DNA of 49,152 nucleotides from Thiohalocapsa sp. (lineage in GTDB: Bacteria > Pseudomonadota > Gammaproteobacteria > Chromatiales > Chromatiaceae): positions 1-49,152 of the forward strand of contig NZ_JAJDNQ010000055.1 in assembly GCF_022340605.1 (NCBI RefSeq), written 5' to 3'. The position numbers and the translations under genes are program-made. Positions 1 to 8,462 of the stretch are shown piece by piece. The number at the start of each line of letters is the position of its first letter. Position 1 is the first letter of the stretch. The notes below the pieces were generated by a model. That model was not told the DNA's origin and made no database searches. It worked only from the letters and a program-made list of their open reading frames with translations.

Positions 1-53
1 GGAGTGTGGAGTGCGCGGTGCGCAGTGCGAGAACTGCGCCTCCGCAATCCGCA
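1..53. repeat. GGAGTGC-type degenerate short repeat, copy 1
   Basis: The first ~30 bases are a run of GGAGTGTGGAGTGC-like units with no gene. Similar runs recur near 22078-22105 and, inverted, near 25408-25446. They look like intergenic microsatellite-like sequence and no function is visible. Confidence 0.4.
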
Positions 54-1031
54 CTACGAACTCCGTAGCGCCCGCAGGATCCGCTCCTCCAGCCAATACA
101 CCGGCCGCCACGGCCAGCGCCCGGCGACGAAGCCCACGTGCCCGCCGCGGGAGCTCAGCTCCAGGGTCACGCCCGGCCCCAGCTCGTGCGCGAAGGGCAG
201 GCTCGCCGGAAACAGGAAGGGATCATCGGCGGCCTGGATGATCAGCGTGGGCGTGTCGATGTCCGGCAGGTATTGCCGGCAACTGGCGTGCTGGTAGTAG
301 TCGAAGACGCCGGCGAAGCCGTTCAGCGGCGCCGTGATGCGGTCGTCGAAGGTGTTGAAGTCCCGGATCGCATCCAGGTCCAGCGCCGGCCCCAGCGCCG
401 CCGGCAGCGGGCGGCCGGCGAACTTGCGGCGGAAACTGCGCTTGAGCCGCCGCACCAGATAGTCGCGGTAGATGCGCGAGAAGCCGCAATTCAGTCGCAG
501 CATCGCATCCCTCAGGACGAAGGGGGCGGATACGGCGATCGCCCGCTCGAGGTGCACCTCGGGCCTACCTTCGCCCAGGTACTTGAGCAGCAGGTTGGCG
601 CCGAGCGAGTAGCCCACCGCGGCGCGCGGCGCGCCGCCGGGGTCTCGCGCCAGCGCCGCCAGCACCTCCGCCAGGTCCGCGCTGGCGCCCGAGTGATAGG
701 ACCGGTCGAGGCGATTCGGTTCGTCGCTCGCGCCGCGCAGGTGCATGAACACCGGCCTGAAGCCTTCCCGTCGCAGGCGTCTCACCAGCGCGCCCGCGTA
801 GTGGGAGCGCAGGTCACCCTCCAGTCCGTGGATGATCAGCACCGCTGGTCCCGTCTCGGCGCCCACGGCGAGGTCGATGAAGTCCCCGTCCGCGAGCTCG
901 ACGCGCCGGCGGGTCAGCGGCAGCCGCGATGCGGGCGCTGCCCGCCGCGCCAGGCTGCCCCACAGCGTCTGCGCGTGCGCTCCCGGCAGCCACCAGGCGG
1001 GTTGGAAGTCGCTTGGAACGATCTGGCCCAT
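54..1031 (-). CDS. yheT: YheT-family alpha/beta hydrolase
   Basis: Predicted 325-residue cytosolic alpha/beta-hydrolase of the YheT/UPF0017 group, whose substrates are poorly defined (esterase-like). The nucleophile elbow GYSLG places the serine near residue 142. The acid lies in a late AADDP motif and the histidine in RGGHVGF near the C-terminus, giving a complete Ser-Asp-His triad. The N-terminal PAWWLPGAHAQTL block is typical of the family (family members carry a similar xxHxQT motif). I chose ATG at 1031, which has a weak AAGG upstream; an in-frame GTG at 1052 would add seven residues. It is divergent from the tolC-like gene, sharing a ~330-base gap. Family confidence is high, physiological role unknown. 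Confidence 0.9.
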   Translation of the reverse strand: MGQIVPSDFQPAWWLPGAHAQTLWGSLARRAAPASRLPLTRRRVELADGDFIDLAVGAETGPAVLIIHGLEGDLRSHYAGALVRRLRREGFRPVFMHLRGASDEPNRLDRSYHSGASADLAEVLAALARDPGGAPRAAVGYSLGANLLLKYLGEGRPEVHLERAIAVSAPFVLRDAMLRLNCGFSRIYRDYLVRRLKRSFRRKFAGRPLPAALGPALDLDAIRDFNTFDDRITAPLNGFAGVFDYYQHASCRQYLPDIDTPTLIIQAADDPFLFPASLPFAHELGPGVTLELSSRGGHVGFVAGRWPWRPVYWLEERILRALRSS

Positions 1032-1377
1032 GAGCCTTGCTCGCAAATTCACTGCAATGGAGCGGTTGGTTCCCGCCGTGCTTACCCCAGCTGCCGCGCG
1101 TAGAGTGCCGCGTAGGCGCCGTCACCATGGCGAGCAGGTCTGCCCAGCGGTAGCCCGCGGTCGTGTCCGGTACCGCCACCCCCTGGGTCACATGTGCAAC
1201 AGCGATGTCGTGTGTCTCCCCAAGTCAATTTCGGAGAAAACCAGTATGAGATTGACTTGAATGGCTTTCTACGGCTAGGCCCATGTCCGATTGACGGCTT
1301 TCATTTGTGGCGCGGGCACACCGTCCCCTATACTCTTCGTCGTCCACGCTGTCACGCCAGACGCCCCCTGAAAGATT
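1032..1377. other. Divergent intergenic region between yheT and tolC
   Basis: About 340 bases between divergent genes. No convincing coding sequence is present. The right-hand part is locally AT-richer and holds the candidate tolC promoter listed separately. It also carries the partly repeated phrase GATTGAC...GGCTTTC (near 1250-1300), which could be a regulator site, but I cannot assign one. Confidence 0.5.
1305..1334 (+). promoter_or_regulatory. Candidate sigma70 promoter for the tolC-like gene
   Basis: TTGTGG at 1305-1310 and TATACT at 1329-1334 are separated by 18 bases. This would start transcription near 1341, about 37 bases before the ATG. The -10 is close to consensus and the -35 is moderate. 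Confidence 0.5.
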
Positions 1378-2733
1378 ATGACCATGCTTCGACCGGCGCT
1401 GTTGCTTGCCGCCTGCGTCATCGCCCTCTCCCCCCTCCACGCCGGGGCCGACGATCTGCTGGCGATCTACGACCTGGCCGTGCAGAGCGATCCGACTCTG
1501 CGTGAGGCGGAGCAGAACCTGTACGCGACCCGAGAGGTAAAGCCCCAGGCGCGGGCGCTGCTGCTGCCGGACTTCTCCCTCACGGGGAACGGGCGGTACC
1601 AGAACGTCAAGACCAACCAGAAAACCACGTTCGGCACCTTCAAGCGCAATGACACCTATGCCAGCGGGACTGTCGGCGCGGTGGTGAATCAGTCGGTCTA
1701 CGACCGCGCCAACTGGATGCGCCTGAGCCAGTCCAACAACACCATCGCCCAGGCCGAGGCGGAATACCGCAACTCGCAGATCGACCTGATGGTCCGCGTG
1801 ACCGAGGCGTACTTCGGGGTGTTGGAGGCGTCCGACGCGGTACGCGTCAACGCGGCCCTGGTGGCCGCCGACGAGCGCCAGCTGGAGCAGTCCAAGCAGC
1901 GCTTCGAGGTGGGCCTCGTCGCCATCACCGACGTCAACGACAGTCAGGCCGCCTACGACCGCTCCCGTGCCAACCTGATCACGGCCGAGAACGATCTGGA
2001 CAACAAGTGGGAGGCCCTGCGCCGCATCATCGGCCCGGTGTCGGTACCGCTGGCGCGGCTCGGTGACCGCCTGCCGCTGGCTCCTCCTCAGCCCGACGAC
2101 ATCAACGTTTGGGCCGAAACCGCGCTTGCCAACAACTACGCCATTATCGCCGCCAAAGAGGCCACCGAGGCCGCGCGCAAGGAGATCAAGATCGAGCGCT
2201 CCGGGTACCTCCCGACCGTCGACGCCCAGGCCGGTTACGACATCGCCCGCGACGGCGCGGAATTCTACTCGGACAGCGACACCGGCTACGTCGGCCTGAG
2301 CCTGAACGTCCCCCTGTACCAGGGTGGCGCCGTCGCCTCACGCACTCGCCAGGCGGGGCATAATTTCCGCGCGGCGCAGGACCGTCTCGACCAGCAGCGC
2401 CGCGACGTCATCAACCAGGTGAAGGACGCCTTCCGCGGCGTCATCTCCAGCATCAGCGACGTGCGCGCGAGGCAGGCGGCCATCGTTTCCGCCCGCAGCT
2501 CGCTGGAGTCCACCCAGGCCGGTCTGGAGGTCGGCACCCGCACCCAGGTGGACGTGCTGAACGCCCAGCGGGACCTGTTCCAGGCCGAATTCGACTACCT
2601 CGCCGCCCGCTACAACTACATCATCAACGGCGTGAAGCTGCACCAGGCCACCAGCACCCTCACGCGCGACGTGCTGGCCAAGGGCAACGAATGGCTCACC
2701 GAGGCGGATACGGTTCCGCCGCCGGCATACTGA
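1378..2733 (+). CDS. tolC: TolC-family outer-membrane channel protein
   Basis: 451-residue outer-membrane efflux protein. TolC trimers form a beta-barrel plus alpha-helical tunnel, coupling inner-membrane RND, ABC or MFS pumps to the outside. A signal peptide is visible at residues 1-25, ending near HAGADD. The rest shows the internally duplicated long-helix pattern of the family: AEAEYRNSQIDLMVRVTEAY in the first half and QDRLDQQRRDVINQVKDAF in the second. The late motif TRTQVDVLNAQRDLFQA is diagnostic. Length matches E. coli-type TolC without a long C-terminal tail. The ATG at 1378 has a weak GAAAG upstream; a second ATG two codons later is possible. It could be the outer component for the AcrAB pair about 43 kb away, which is inference. 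Confidence 0.93.
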   Translation: MTMLRPALLLAACVIALSPLHAGADDLLAIYDLAVQSDPTLREAEQNLYATREVKPQARALLLPDFSLTGNGRYQNVKTNQKTTFGTFKRNDTYASGTVGAVVNQSVYDRANWMRLSQSNNTIAQAEAEYRNSQIDLMVRVTEAYFGVLEASDAVRVNAALVAADERQLEQSKQRFEVGLVAITDVNDSQAAYDRSRANLITAENDLDNKWEALRRIIGPVSVPLARLGDRLPLAPPQPDDINVWAETALANNYAIIAAKEATEAARKEIKIERSGYLPTVDAQAGYDIARDGAEFYSDSDTGYVGLSLNVPLYQGGAVASRTRQAGHNFRAAQDRLDQQRRDVINQVKDAFRGVISSISDVRARQAAIVSARSSLESTQAGLEVGTRTQVDVLNAQRDLFQAEFDYLAARYNYIINGVKLHQATSTLTRDVLAKGNEWLTEADTVPPPAY

Positions 2734-2810
2734 GTGACCAGGTAGTCGGGGCTGGGAGCTAGGGCCACTGTCTTCGCGGGCCGCCGCTCCACCTAGCCCC
2801 TTGTGCACAG

Positions 2811-2939
2811 CCTTGGAATTGTCGATACCGTTCGCTGCTGTCGGACGCGAGCGCGTGTCGGCCTCCAGGTCGACACGGATCAGCGCCGCGGGCCGCCTTG
2901 AGAGCGGCCTCCTTACTTCCGCGTGAGTGCACTAGCCTC
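2811..2939. repeat. Dispersed repeat family CCTTGGAATTG, copy A
   Basis: The segment starts CCTTGGAATTGTCGATACCG and ends near GTGCACTAGCCTC. The same start, a shared middle (GTCGGCCTCCAGGTCGACA, GATCAGCGCC, CCTTGAGAG) and the same end reappear at 22722-22895. Copy A lacks about 45 central bases present in copy B. The middle contains an imperfect hairpin, GTCGGCCT/AGGTCGAC. It fills most of the tolC-aroC gap. No ORF of its own. Confidence 0.75.
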
Positions 2940-2953
2940 TAGCCCCTCATTCA

Positions 2954-4069
2954 ATGTCAGGCAACTCCATCGGCAAGTCGTTCGTCCTCACCACCTTCGG
3001 TGAGAGCCATGGGCCCGCCATCGGCGGCATCGTCGACGGCTGCCCGCCCGGACTGCCGCTCACCGAGGCCGACCTCCAGCGCGATCTGGACCGCCGCCGG
3101 CCGGGCCAGTCGCGGCACACCACCCAGCGCCGCGAGCCCGACCAGGTGCGCATCCTCTCCGGCGTGTTCGAGGGGCGCACCACCGGCACGCCCATCGGGC
3201 TCTTGATCGAGAACCAGGACCAGCGCTCCAAGGACTACTCCGACATCGCCGTCAGGTTCCGTCCCGGCCACGCGGACTACACCTACACCATGAAGTACGG
3301 CTTCCGCGACTACCGCGGCGGCGGGCGCTCGTCGGCGCGGGAGACGGCCATCCGCGTCGCTGGCGGTGGCATCGCCAAGGTGTGTCTGCGGGAGCTGGCG
3401 GGGGTGACGGTGCGCGGCTTCCTGTCGCGGCTCGGGCCGATCGACGCGGCCAGCCTGGACGCCGACGGCTTCGAGTGGGACGAGGCCGACCGCAACCCTT
3501 TCTTCTGCCCCGTCCCCGCCCGGGTGGCGGAGCTGGAGGAATACATGGATGCGCTGCGCAAGTCCGGCGACTCCATCGGCGCCGAGGTCACCGTGGTGGC
3601 CGACGGCGTGCCGCCCGGGCTCGGCGAGCCGGTGTTCGACCGGCTCGATGCCGACATCGCGCATGCGCTGATGGGCATCAACGCCGTCAAGGGCGTGGAG
3701 ATCGGCGCCGGTTTTGGGTGCGTGGCGCAGAAGGGCACCGAGCATCGCGACGAGATCACTCCCGAGGGCTTCCTGTCCAACAACGCCGGCGGCGTGCTCG
3801 GTGGCATCTCCAGCGGCCAGCGCATCGTCGCGCGCCTCGCGCTCAAGCCCACCAGCAGCCTGCGGCTCCCCGGTCGCAGCGTGGATCTGCACGGGCAGGC
3901 GACGGAGGTGGTCACCACGGGCCGCCACGACCCCTGCGTCGGCATCCGTGCGACGCCCATCGCCGAGGCCATGCTGGCCATCGTGCTGGCCGACCACTTG
4001 CTGCGCCACCGCGGGCAGAATGCCCAGGTGACGCCGCCGCTGGCACCGATCCCGCCTGGCCGCGGCTAG
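2954..4069 (+). CDS. aroC: Chorismate synthase
   Basis: 371 residues. Converts 5-enolpyruvylshikimate-3-phosphate to chorismate using reduced FMN, the last step of the common aromatic pathway in the cytosol. Signatures in order: [17 protein letters not shown] near residues 11-27, [14 protein letters not shown] then [13 protein letters not shown] around residues 100-137 (FMN and substrate binding), and the late [15 protein letters not shown]. Length is normal for the bacterial enzyme. ATG at 2954 gives the expected [11 protein letters not shown]-terminus. It stands alone between a dispersed repeat and a hairpin pair. Its product feeds pabB about 9 kb downstream, though the two are not in one operon. 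Confidence 0.98.
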   Translation: MSGNSIGKSFVLTTFGESHGPAIGGIVDGCPPGLPLTEADLQRDLDRRRPGQSRHTTQRREPDQVRILSGVFEGRTTGTPIGLLIENQDQRSKDYSDIAVRFRPGHADYTYTMKYGFRDYRGGGRSSARETAIRVAGGGIAKVCLRELAGVTVRGFLSRLGPIDAASLDADGFEWDEADRNPFFCPVPARVAELEEYMDALRKSGDSIGAEVTVVADGVPPGLGEPVFDRLDADIAHALMGINAVKGVEIGAGFGCVAQKGTEHRDEITPEGFLSNNAGGVLGGISSGQRIVARLALKPTSSLRLPGRSVDLHGQATEVVTTGRHDPCVGIRATPIAEAMLAIVLADHLLRHRGQNAQVTPPLAPIPPGRG

Positions 4070-4080
4070 CTCGCGTGCCT

Positions 4081-4135
4081 GTGGGAGCGGCACTCGCGGT
4101 GCCGCGCTTGTGGGAGCGGCACTCGCGGTGCCGCG
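4081..4135. repeat. Tandem pair of 26-base hairpin units (half of the 124-bp GTGGGAGCG element)
   Basis: Two identical units, GTGGGAGCGGCACTCGCGGT plus GCCGCG, lie at 4081-4106 and 4110-4135. Each folds as GCGGCAC/GTGCCGC with a 5-base loop. The unit matches the left end of the 124-bp elements at 45743 and 45912. Position 12 bases after the aroC stop suggests a structural role at the transcript end, although there is no U-tract. Confidence 0.7.
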
Positions 4136-4364
4136 ACCCCCAGGAATCGTCCCACCGCCGTCTCCAAAATGCGCTTTCGTTGGCCTCGCTGCCGCATCCG
4201 GTTTCCCCTCTGGCGCCCCCTCCGGGCTATATGGGCCAACGCCAAGTGCCCCCGCAACGGCGAAACGCCAACCCGCGCGGCCGTGCGCCTCGGCATAATG
4301 CGCGCAAAGAGGCTGCGCCGAGATGCTTCCATCCGTGACTTTCCGCGCTGAGACCGGCGAGCGT

Positions 4365-5501
4365 ATGCCCTACGCGCGGCTTTCCAGCTACTACTTCTTT
4401 TACTTTGGGGCGCTCGGCGCCCTGGTGCCCTACTGGGGACCCTACCTGCTGGAGCGCGGCTTCGCGCCCGCCGCCATCGGCGTGCTGATGGCCATCCTGA
4501 TGGGCACCAAGATCGTCGCCCCCAACGTCTGGGGCGTGTTGGCGGACCGCGCCGGCGCGCGCATGCCCAGCGTGCGACTCGGCGCCTTCCTGGCGCTGGT
4601 GTGCGCGGTGCCCGTGTTCTGGGCTGGCGGCTTCTGGAGCATGGCCCTGGTGATGGCCGCGTTCAGCTTCTTCTGGAACGCGCCGCTACCCCTGATGGAG
4701 GCGGTCACCTTCAACCACTTGGGCGAGCGGGTGAATCGCTACGCCAACGTGCGGGTCTGGGGCAGCATCGGCTTCATCGTTGTCGTGCTGCTGTTGGGCT
4801 GGCTGCAGGAGCGCGCCGGTAGCGGAGTGGTGCCCGCGGCGGTGCTGGCGCTCTTCGGCGGCGTCTGGCTCGCGTGCCTGCTGATCCCCGACCGCGGTCA
4901 GGCTCGTGCGGACCATACGCATCTGCGGCTCCGCCGGCTGCTGGCGCGCCCGGAAATCCTCGCCTTCCTTGCGGCCTGTCTCCTGATGCAGGCGAGCCAC
5001 GGCGCCTACTACGCCTTCTACTCCATCCACCTGGAAAACCACGGCTACGGCGACACCGCCGTCGGCGCCCTATGGGCGCTGGGCGTCGGCGTCGAGGTGC
5101 TGGTATTTATCAACATGCACCGGCTGCTGGCACGCTTCGGCGCGCGCCGGGTGTTGCTGGCTAGCCTGGCACTGGCGGTGCTGCGCTGGCTGTTGATCGG
5201 CGCCTACGTGGACCTCGTGGCGGTGCAGCTCCTGGCGCAAAGCCTGCACGCGGCCACCTTCGGCAGCTTCCACGCCTCCGCTATCCATCTCACGCATCAC
5301 TACTTTCCCGGCCGCACCCAGGCGCGCGGCCAGGCCCTCTACAATAGCGTCAGCTTCGGCGTCGGCGGCGCCACCGGCAGCCTCATCGCCGGCTCGCTGT
5401 GGTCGGGCGCCGGCGCCATGGTCACCTTTGCCGCGGCCTCCGGGCTTGCCGGGCTTGGGTTCATTGCCGCGCTGTGGGTGGATCGGGAGCGGCGGTATTG
5501 A
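4365..5501 (+). CDS. MFS transporter, HcaT/MFS_1-like family
   Basis: 378-residue major-facilitator-superfamily inner-membrane protein with about 12 hydrophobic segments. It belongs to the group that includes the 3-phenylpropionate transporter HcaT (MFS_1_like, sugar/nucleoside-symporter-like). The opening MPYARLSSYYFFYFGALGAL is characteristic and decides the start at 4365, preceded by GGCGAG. An in-frame ATG at 4323 would add 14 polar residues not expected in the family. Other matches: LMEAVTFNHLGERVNRYANV in the middle and RGQALYNSVSFGVGGATGSL near the end. Substrate cannot be read from sequence and no catabolic neighbours help. Confidence 0.88.
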   Translation: MPYARLSSYYFFYFGALGALVPYWGPYLLERGFAPAAIGVLMAILMGTKIVAPNVWGVLADRAGARMPSVRLGAFLALVCAVPVFWAGGFWSMALVMAAFSFFWNAPLPLMEAVTFNHLGERVNRYANVRVWGSIGFIVVVLLLGWLQERAGSGVVPAAVLALFGGVWLACLLIPDRGQARADHTHLRLRRLLARPEILAFLAACLLMQASHGAYYAFYSIHLENHGYGDTAVGALWALGVGVEVLVFINMHRLLARFGARRVLLASLALAVLRWLLIGAYVDLVAVQLLAQSLHAATFGSFHASAIHLTHHYFPGRTQARGQALYNSVSFGVGGATGSLIAGSLWSGAGAMVTFAAASGLAGLGFIAALWVDRERRY

Positions 5502-5730
5502 CGGCGCGGCGCTCCGACCGATACCGACCCGCCACCGACCGCGACAGGTTTGCGACGGCGACGCGCTCGCCGGTGCGCTGCCTGGCCTCTAGCCGGTCCA
5601 CCTGCGCTTGGATCAGCCGCAGGTTGTAGGGGCGGCAGGCGAGCTCGCGGAGGTCATGCATTTGGTCCAGCATAGCAATGTCCTGCTCCACGCCCTGCGG
5701 GGACGCCGCTTCCACGTAGAGACGCAGCAC
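5461..5730 (-). CDS. Small hypothetical protein, antisense overlap with MFS gene end
   Basis: 89-codon frame beginning with GTG (alternative ATGs inside). The N-terminal two thirds, including MLDQMHDLRELACRPYNL and a helical LIQAQVDRLEARQ stretch, show C/G-biased third positions as in a real gene. The last ~14 codons run antisense through the end of the MFS gene. I do not recognise a family. It may be a remnant, or spurious. No clear ribosome-binding site. Confidence 0.3.
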   Translation of the reverse strand: MLRLYVEAASPQGVEQDIAMLDQMHDLRELACRPYNLRLIQAQVDRLEARQRTGERVAVANLSRSVAGRYRSERRAVNTAAPDPPTARQ

Positions 5731-5794
5731 CGCGCGCCTGTGTCATGCTCCGCGAGGGCGCTAGAATGGCGCGTGCGCCGCGGCTACAGGAGAC

Positions 5795-5934
5795 CTCGAA
5801 AAATGCCTTCCATGGCATTTTTCGAGACGCGAAGCGAAAACGCGGTTTCCGCTTCGCTTCATTTCTCAAGCGCCGAGGCGCCTGAGAAATGGCGGAGCAT
5901 CCTGCCCCGCGCGAGCACCTCGAATTTTTCGAGG
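5795..5934. repeat. MITE-like element: four hairpins between short terminal inverted repeats
   Basis: A ~139-bp block is bounded by CCTCGAAAAAT (from 5794) and ATTTTTCGAGG (to 5934), an 11-bp inverted repeat. Inside are: a perfect 13-bp stem at 5795-5826 with loop TTCCAT; GCGAAGCG/CGCTTCGC at 5829-5857; ATTTCTCA/TGAGAAAT with an inner GCGCC/GGCGC at 5861-5890; and CCTCGAA/TTCGAGG at 5918-5934. It is locally AT-richer than its surroundings and has no ORF. It sits just upstream of glgX and looks like a non-autonomous mobile or REP/BIME-type element. Confidence 0.7.
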
Positions 5935-6001
5935 CGCCCTACACCCCGGCGCCGCCCTGCTCGGCGGGGCGCAGTCGTCCTCGAGCCGAGCCTTGCCTGT
6001 C

Positions 6002-8059
6002 ATGACCCAAGCCTATGCCGTGCGGTCCGGCCGCCGTTATCCGCCCGGTGCCAGCATCTCCGACGAGGGGATCAACTTCTCGCTTTACAGCCGTCACGCC
6101 ACCGGTGCGACGCTGTTGCTGTACGCGCCGGGTACGGATGCGCCGTTCCAGGTCATCGTGCTGGACCCGGAGGTGAATCACAGCTTTTTCAGCTGGCACG
6201 TGGAGGTCGTCGACCTGCCCCCAGGCACCCGCTACGCCTGGCGGCTCGACGGGCCCTGGGATCCCCAGGGCCACGGCTGGCTGTACGACCCGCACGTGGA
6301 GCTGCTGGACCCCTGGGCGCGGGCGCTGGACGCGAGTCACTGGGACCGTGCCCGGCGCTGCGGCGACGGGCCGCGACCGGGCGACGGCATCCGCGGCGTG
6401 GTGCTGGCGGACCCGTACGACTGGGAGGGCGACGAGCCGCTGCGGGTGCCGTCCCAGGACATGGTGATCTACGAGCTGCACGTGGGCGGCTTCACGCGCC
6501 ACCCGAGCGCGGGCGTGACGCGCCCGGGCAGTTTTTCCGGCGTCGTGGAGAAGATCGATCACCTGAAGCGGCTCGGCATCACCCACGTGGAGCTGATGCC
6601 GGTGATGGCGTTCGACCCGCAGGATGTGCCGCCGGGCACGGGCGACGCGGGGCTCAGCAACTACTGGGGCTATAGCACGCACGGGTTCTTCGCGCCGCAT
6701 CCGGGCTTTTGCACCGGCGACCCCACCGAGCACCGGCGCGAGTTCCGCAACATGGTGAAGGCGCTGCACCGCGCCGGCATCGGCGTGCTGCTGGACGTGG
6801 TGTTCAACCACACCGCCGAGGGCGGGCGGGGCGGCCCGGTGATCCATTTCAAGGGCCTCGGCAACGAGACCTTTTACATGCTGGACGCCGCCGACCACAG
6901 CCGCTACCTGGACTTCACGGGTTGCGGCAACACGGTCAACGCCAACCACCCCTTCGTCGCCCGTTACATCATCGACTGCCTGGAATACTGGGTGCGCGAG
7001 ATGCACGTGGACGGCTTCCGCTTCGACCTCGCCAGCGCCCTGGCCCGCGACGGCCACGGCGTGCCCATGGAGCATCCGCCAGTGCTCTGGGGCATCGAGC
7101 TCTCGGACGTGCTCGCCCAGTCCAAGATCATCGCCGAGGCCTGGGACGCCGCCGGCCTCTACCATGTGGGCAGCTTCCCGGGCTATCGCTGGATGGAGTG
7201 GAACGGCAAGTACCGCGACACCCTGCGTGCCGCGGTGCGCGGCGACGCCGGCTTGGTGGCGGAGCTGGCCACCCGCATCGCCGGCAGCAGCGATCTCTAC
7301 CAGGGCAACCTGCGCCACCCCATCAACAGCATCAACTTCGTCACCTGCCACGACGGCTTCACGCTGGCGGACCTCGTCGCCTACAACCACAAGCACAACG
7401 CCGCCAACCACGAGGGCAACCGCGACGGCTGCGCGCACAACCTGAGCTGGAACTGTGGTGTCGAGGGCGACACCGATGACCCCGCCGTGCTGGCGCTGCG
7501 CCGCCGCCAGGCGAAGAACTTCCTTACCGTTCTGCTGCTGAGCCAGGGCATCCCGATGCTGGCGTCAGGCGACGAGCTGCTGCGCACAGCCGGCGGCAAC
7601 AACAACACCTGGTGCCAGGACAATCCCACCGGCTGGCTCGACTGGCGCCTGGCTGAGAAGAACGCCGACGTGGTGCGCTTCGTCGCCGGGCTCATCGCGT
7701 TGCGCAAGCGCCACCGCAGCCTGCGCCGGCGGCACTTTCTGCGCGATGACGACATCCTGTGGCAGGCCCTGGACGGCGGCCCGCCCGGCTGGGGCGACCC
7801 GCAGTGCCGCGAGCTCGCCTTCACGCTGACCGGCCGCGCCAACGACGAGCCGCCGCTGCATGTGCTGATGAACTTCAGCACCAAGGCGTGCACTTGCCTG
7901 CTGCCGCCGGTCGAGGGTTGGGGTTGGGCCATCGCGGTCGACACCGGGGCGGCGCCGCCGCGGGATCTGATCGCGCCCGAGCACCAGCGCACCATCGGTG
8001 CCAGGCGCTGGCGGCTTGGCGCGCGCAGTGTGCTGGTGCTGGAGGGGCGTAGCGGATGA
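6002..8059 (+). CDS. glgX: Glycogen debranching enzyme GlgX (isoamylase-type GH13)
   Basis: 685-residue GH13 enzyme that hydrolyses alpha-1,6 branches in limit-dextrin glycogen. The N-terminal CBM48-like beta domain spans roughly residues 1-140. The catalytic barrel follows, with GH13 regions DVVFNHTAEG, DGFRFDLASAL (nucleophile Asp near 340), IIAEAWDAAG (acid Glu near 378) and FVTCHDGFTLADLV. Late blocks GDELLRTAGGNNNTWCQDN and NPTGWLDW are typical of GlgX/TreX. I start at ATG 6002; an in-frame TTG at 5993 adds three residues. It heads the glycogen cluster glgX, GH57, DUF4912, glgA. All are on one strand with gaps of 403, 40 and 271 bases. Confidence 0.95.
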   Translation: MTQAYAVRSGRRYPPGASISDEGINFSLYSRHATGATLLLYAPGTDAPFQVIVLDPEVNHSFFSWHVEVVDLPPGTRYAWRLDGPWDPQGHGWLYDPHVELLDPWARALDASHWDRARRCGDGPRPGDGIRGVVLADPYDWEGDEPLRVPSQDMVIYELHVGGFTRHPSAGVTRPGSFSGVVEKIDHLKRLGITHVELMPVMAFDPQDVPPGTGDAGLSNYWGYSTHGFFAPHPGFCTGDPTEHRREFRNMVKALHRAGIGVLLDVVFNHTAEGGRGGPVIHFKGLGNETFYMLDAADHSRYLDFTGCGNTVNANHPFVARYIIDCLEYWVREMHVDGFRFDLASALARDGHGVPMEHPPVLWGIELSDVLAQSKIIAEAWDAAGLYHVGSFPGYRWMEWNGKYRDTLRAAVRGDAGLVAELATRIAGSSDLYQGNLRHPINSINFVTCHDGFTLADLVAYNHKHNAANHEGNRDGCAHNLSWNCGVEGDTDDPAVLALRRRQAKNFLTVLLLSQGIPMLASGDELLRTAGGNNNTWCQDNPTGWLDWRLAEKNADVVRFVAGLIALRKRHRSLRRRHFLRDDDILWQALDGGPPGWGDPQCRELAFTLTGRANDEPPLHVLMNFSTKACTCLLPPVEGWGWAIAVDTGAAPPRDLIAPEHQRTIGARRWRLGARSVLVLEGRSG

Positions 8060-8250
8060 AGGTCCGATGCGACGATGGCGCGGATAATCTCTACCCGGGC
8101 CGTGGCGACGCGGTCCCCGAGGGCGTGATGGAGGGCGTGGCAGGCGCGAGCGTCGAGACCGCGGATTCAGGCCGGATCGCCGGCACCGAGCGCCCCGATG
8201 TCGCCGTCGAGCCCGATCTCCAGACTCCCCTGTCCCACATGTTGGAGTAG
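8056..8250 (+). CDS. Small unrecognised frame overlapping the glgX stop
   Basis: 64-codon frame whose ATG overlaps the glgX TGA (ATGA), the arrangement used in translational coupling. Third positions are mostly G/C, but the sequence is low in hydrophobic residues and I recognise no family. It might equally be an accidental open frame. Confidence 0.25.
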   Translation: MKVRCDDGADNLYPGRGDAVPEGVMEGVAGASVETADSGRIAGTERPDVAVEPDLQTPLSHMLE

Positions 8251-8462
8251 GACCCAACAACCTGGCTCGATAGCAAAGCGGGCTAGCGCAACCGCGGCCC
8301 GGCACCGGCTTTGGGTGGCCGGCTTGCGCCACGCCTTGCCCGACAACCGCGGGCAAGACCCGTCCGGTGTTCTCGGCTGGCCGACTACGGGGGGCGAACT
8401 CGCCAAGTCTCCGCCGGATCGGGCACAATTCCCGGTTTGTTCCCTTGTGATTCGGCGCCGCG
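8060..8462. other. Gap between glgX and the GH57 gene
   Basis: About 400 bases with only the doubtful 64-codon frame at its left end. I see no clear terminator hairpin with a U-run and no close sigma70 promoter. The TTGTTCCCTTGTGATTCGG phrase just before the GH57 start is the only AT-richer patch. GH57, DUF4912 and glgA may therefore form a transcription unit separate from glgX. Confidence 0.35.

Noticed and set aside
5939-7438. 499-codon minus-strand frame over glgX
   Set aside because: Val/Arg/His-rich shadow of a confidently identified gene.
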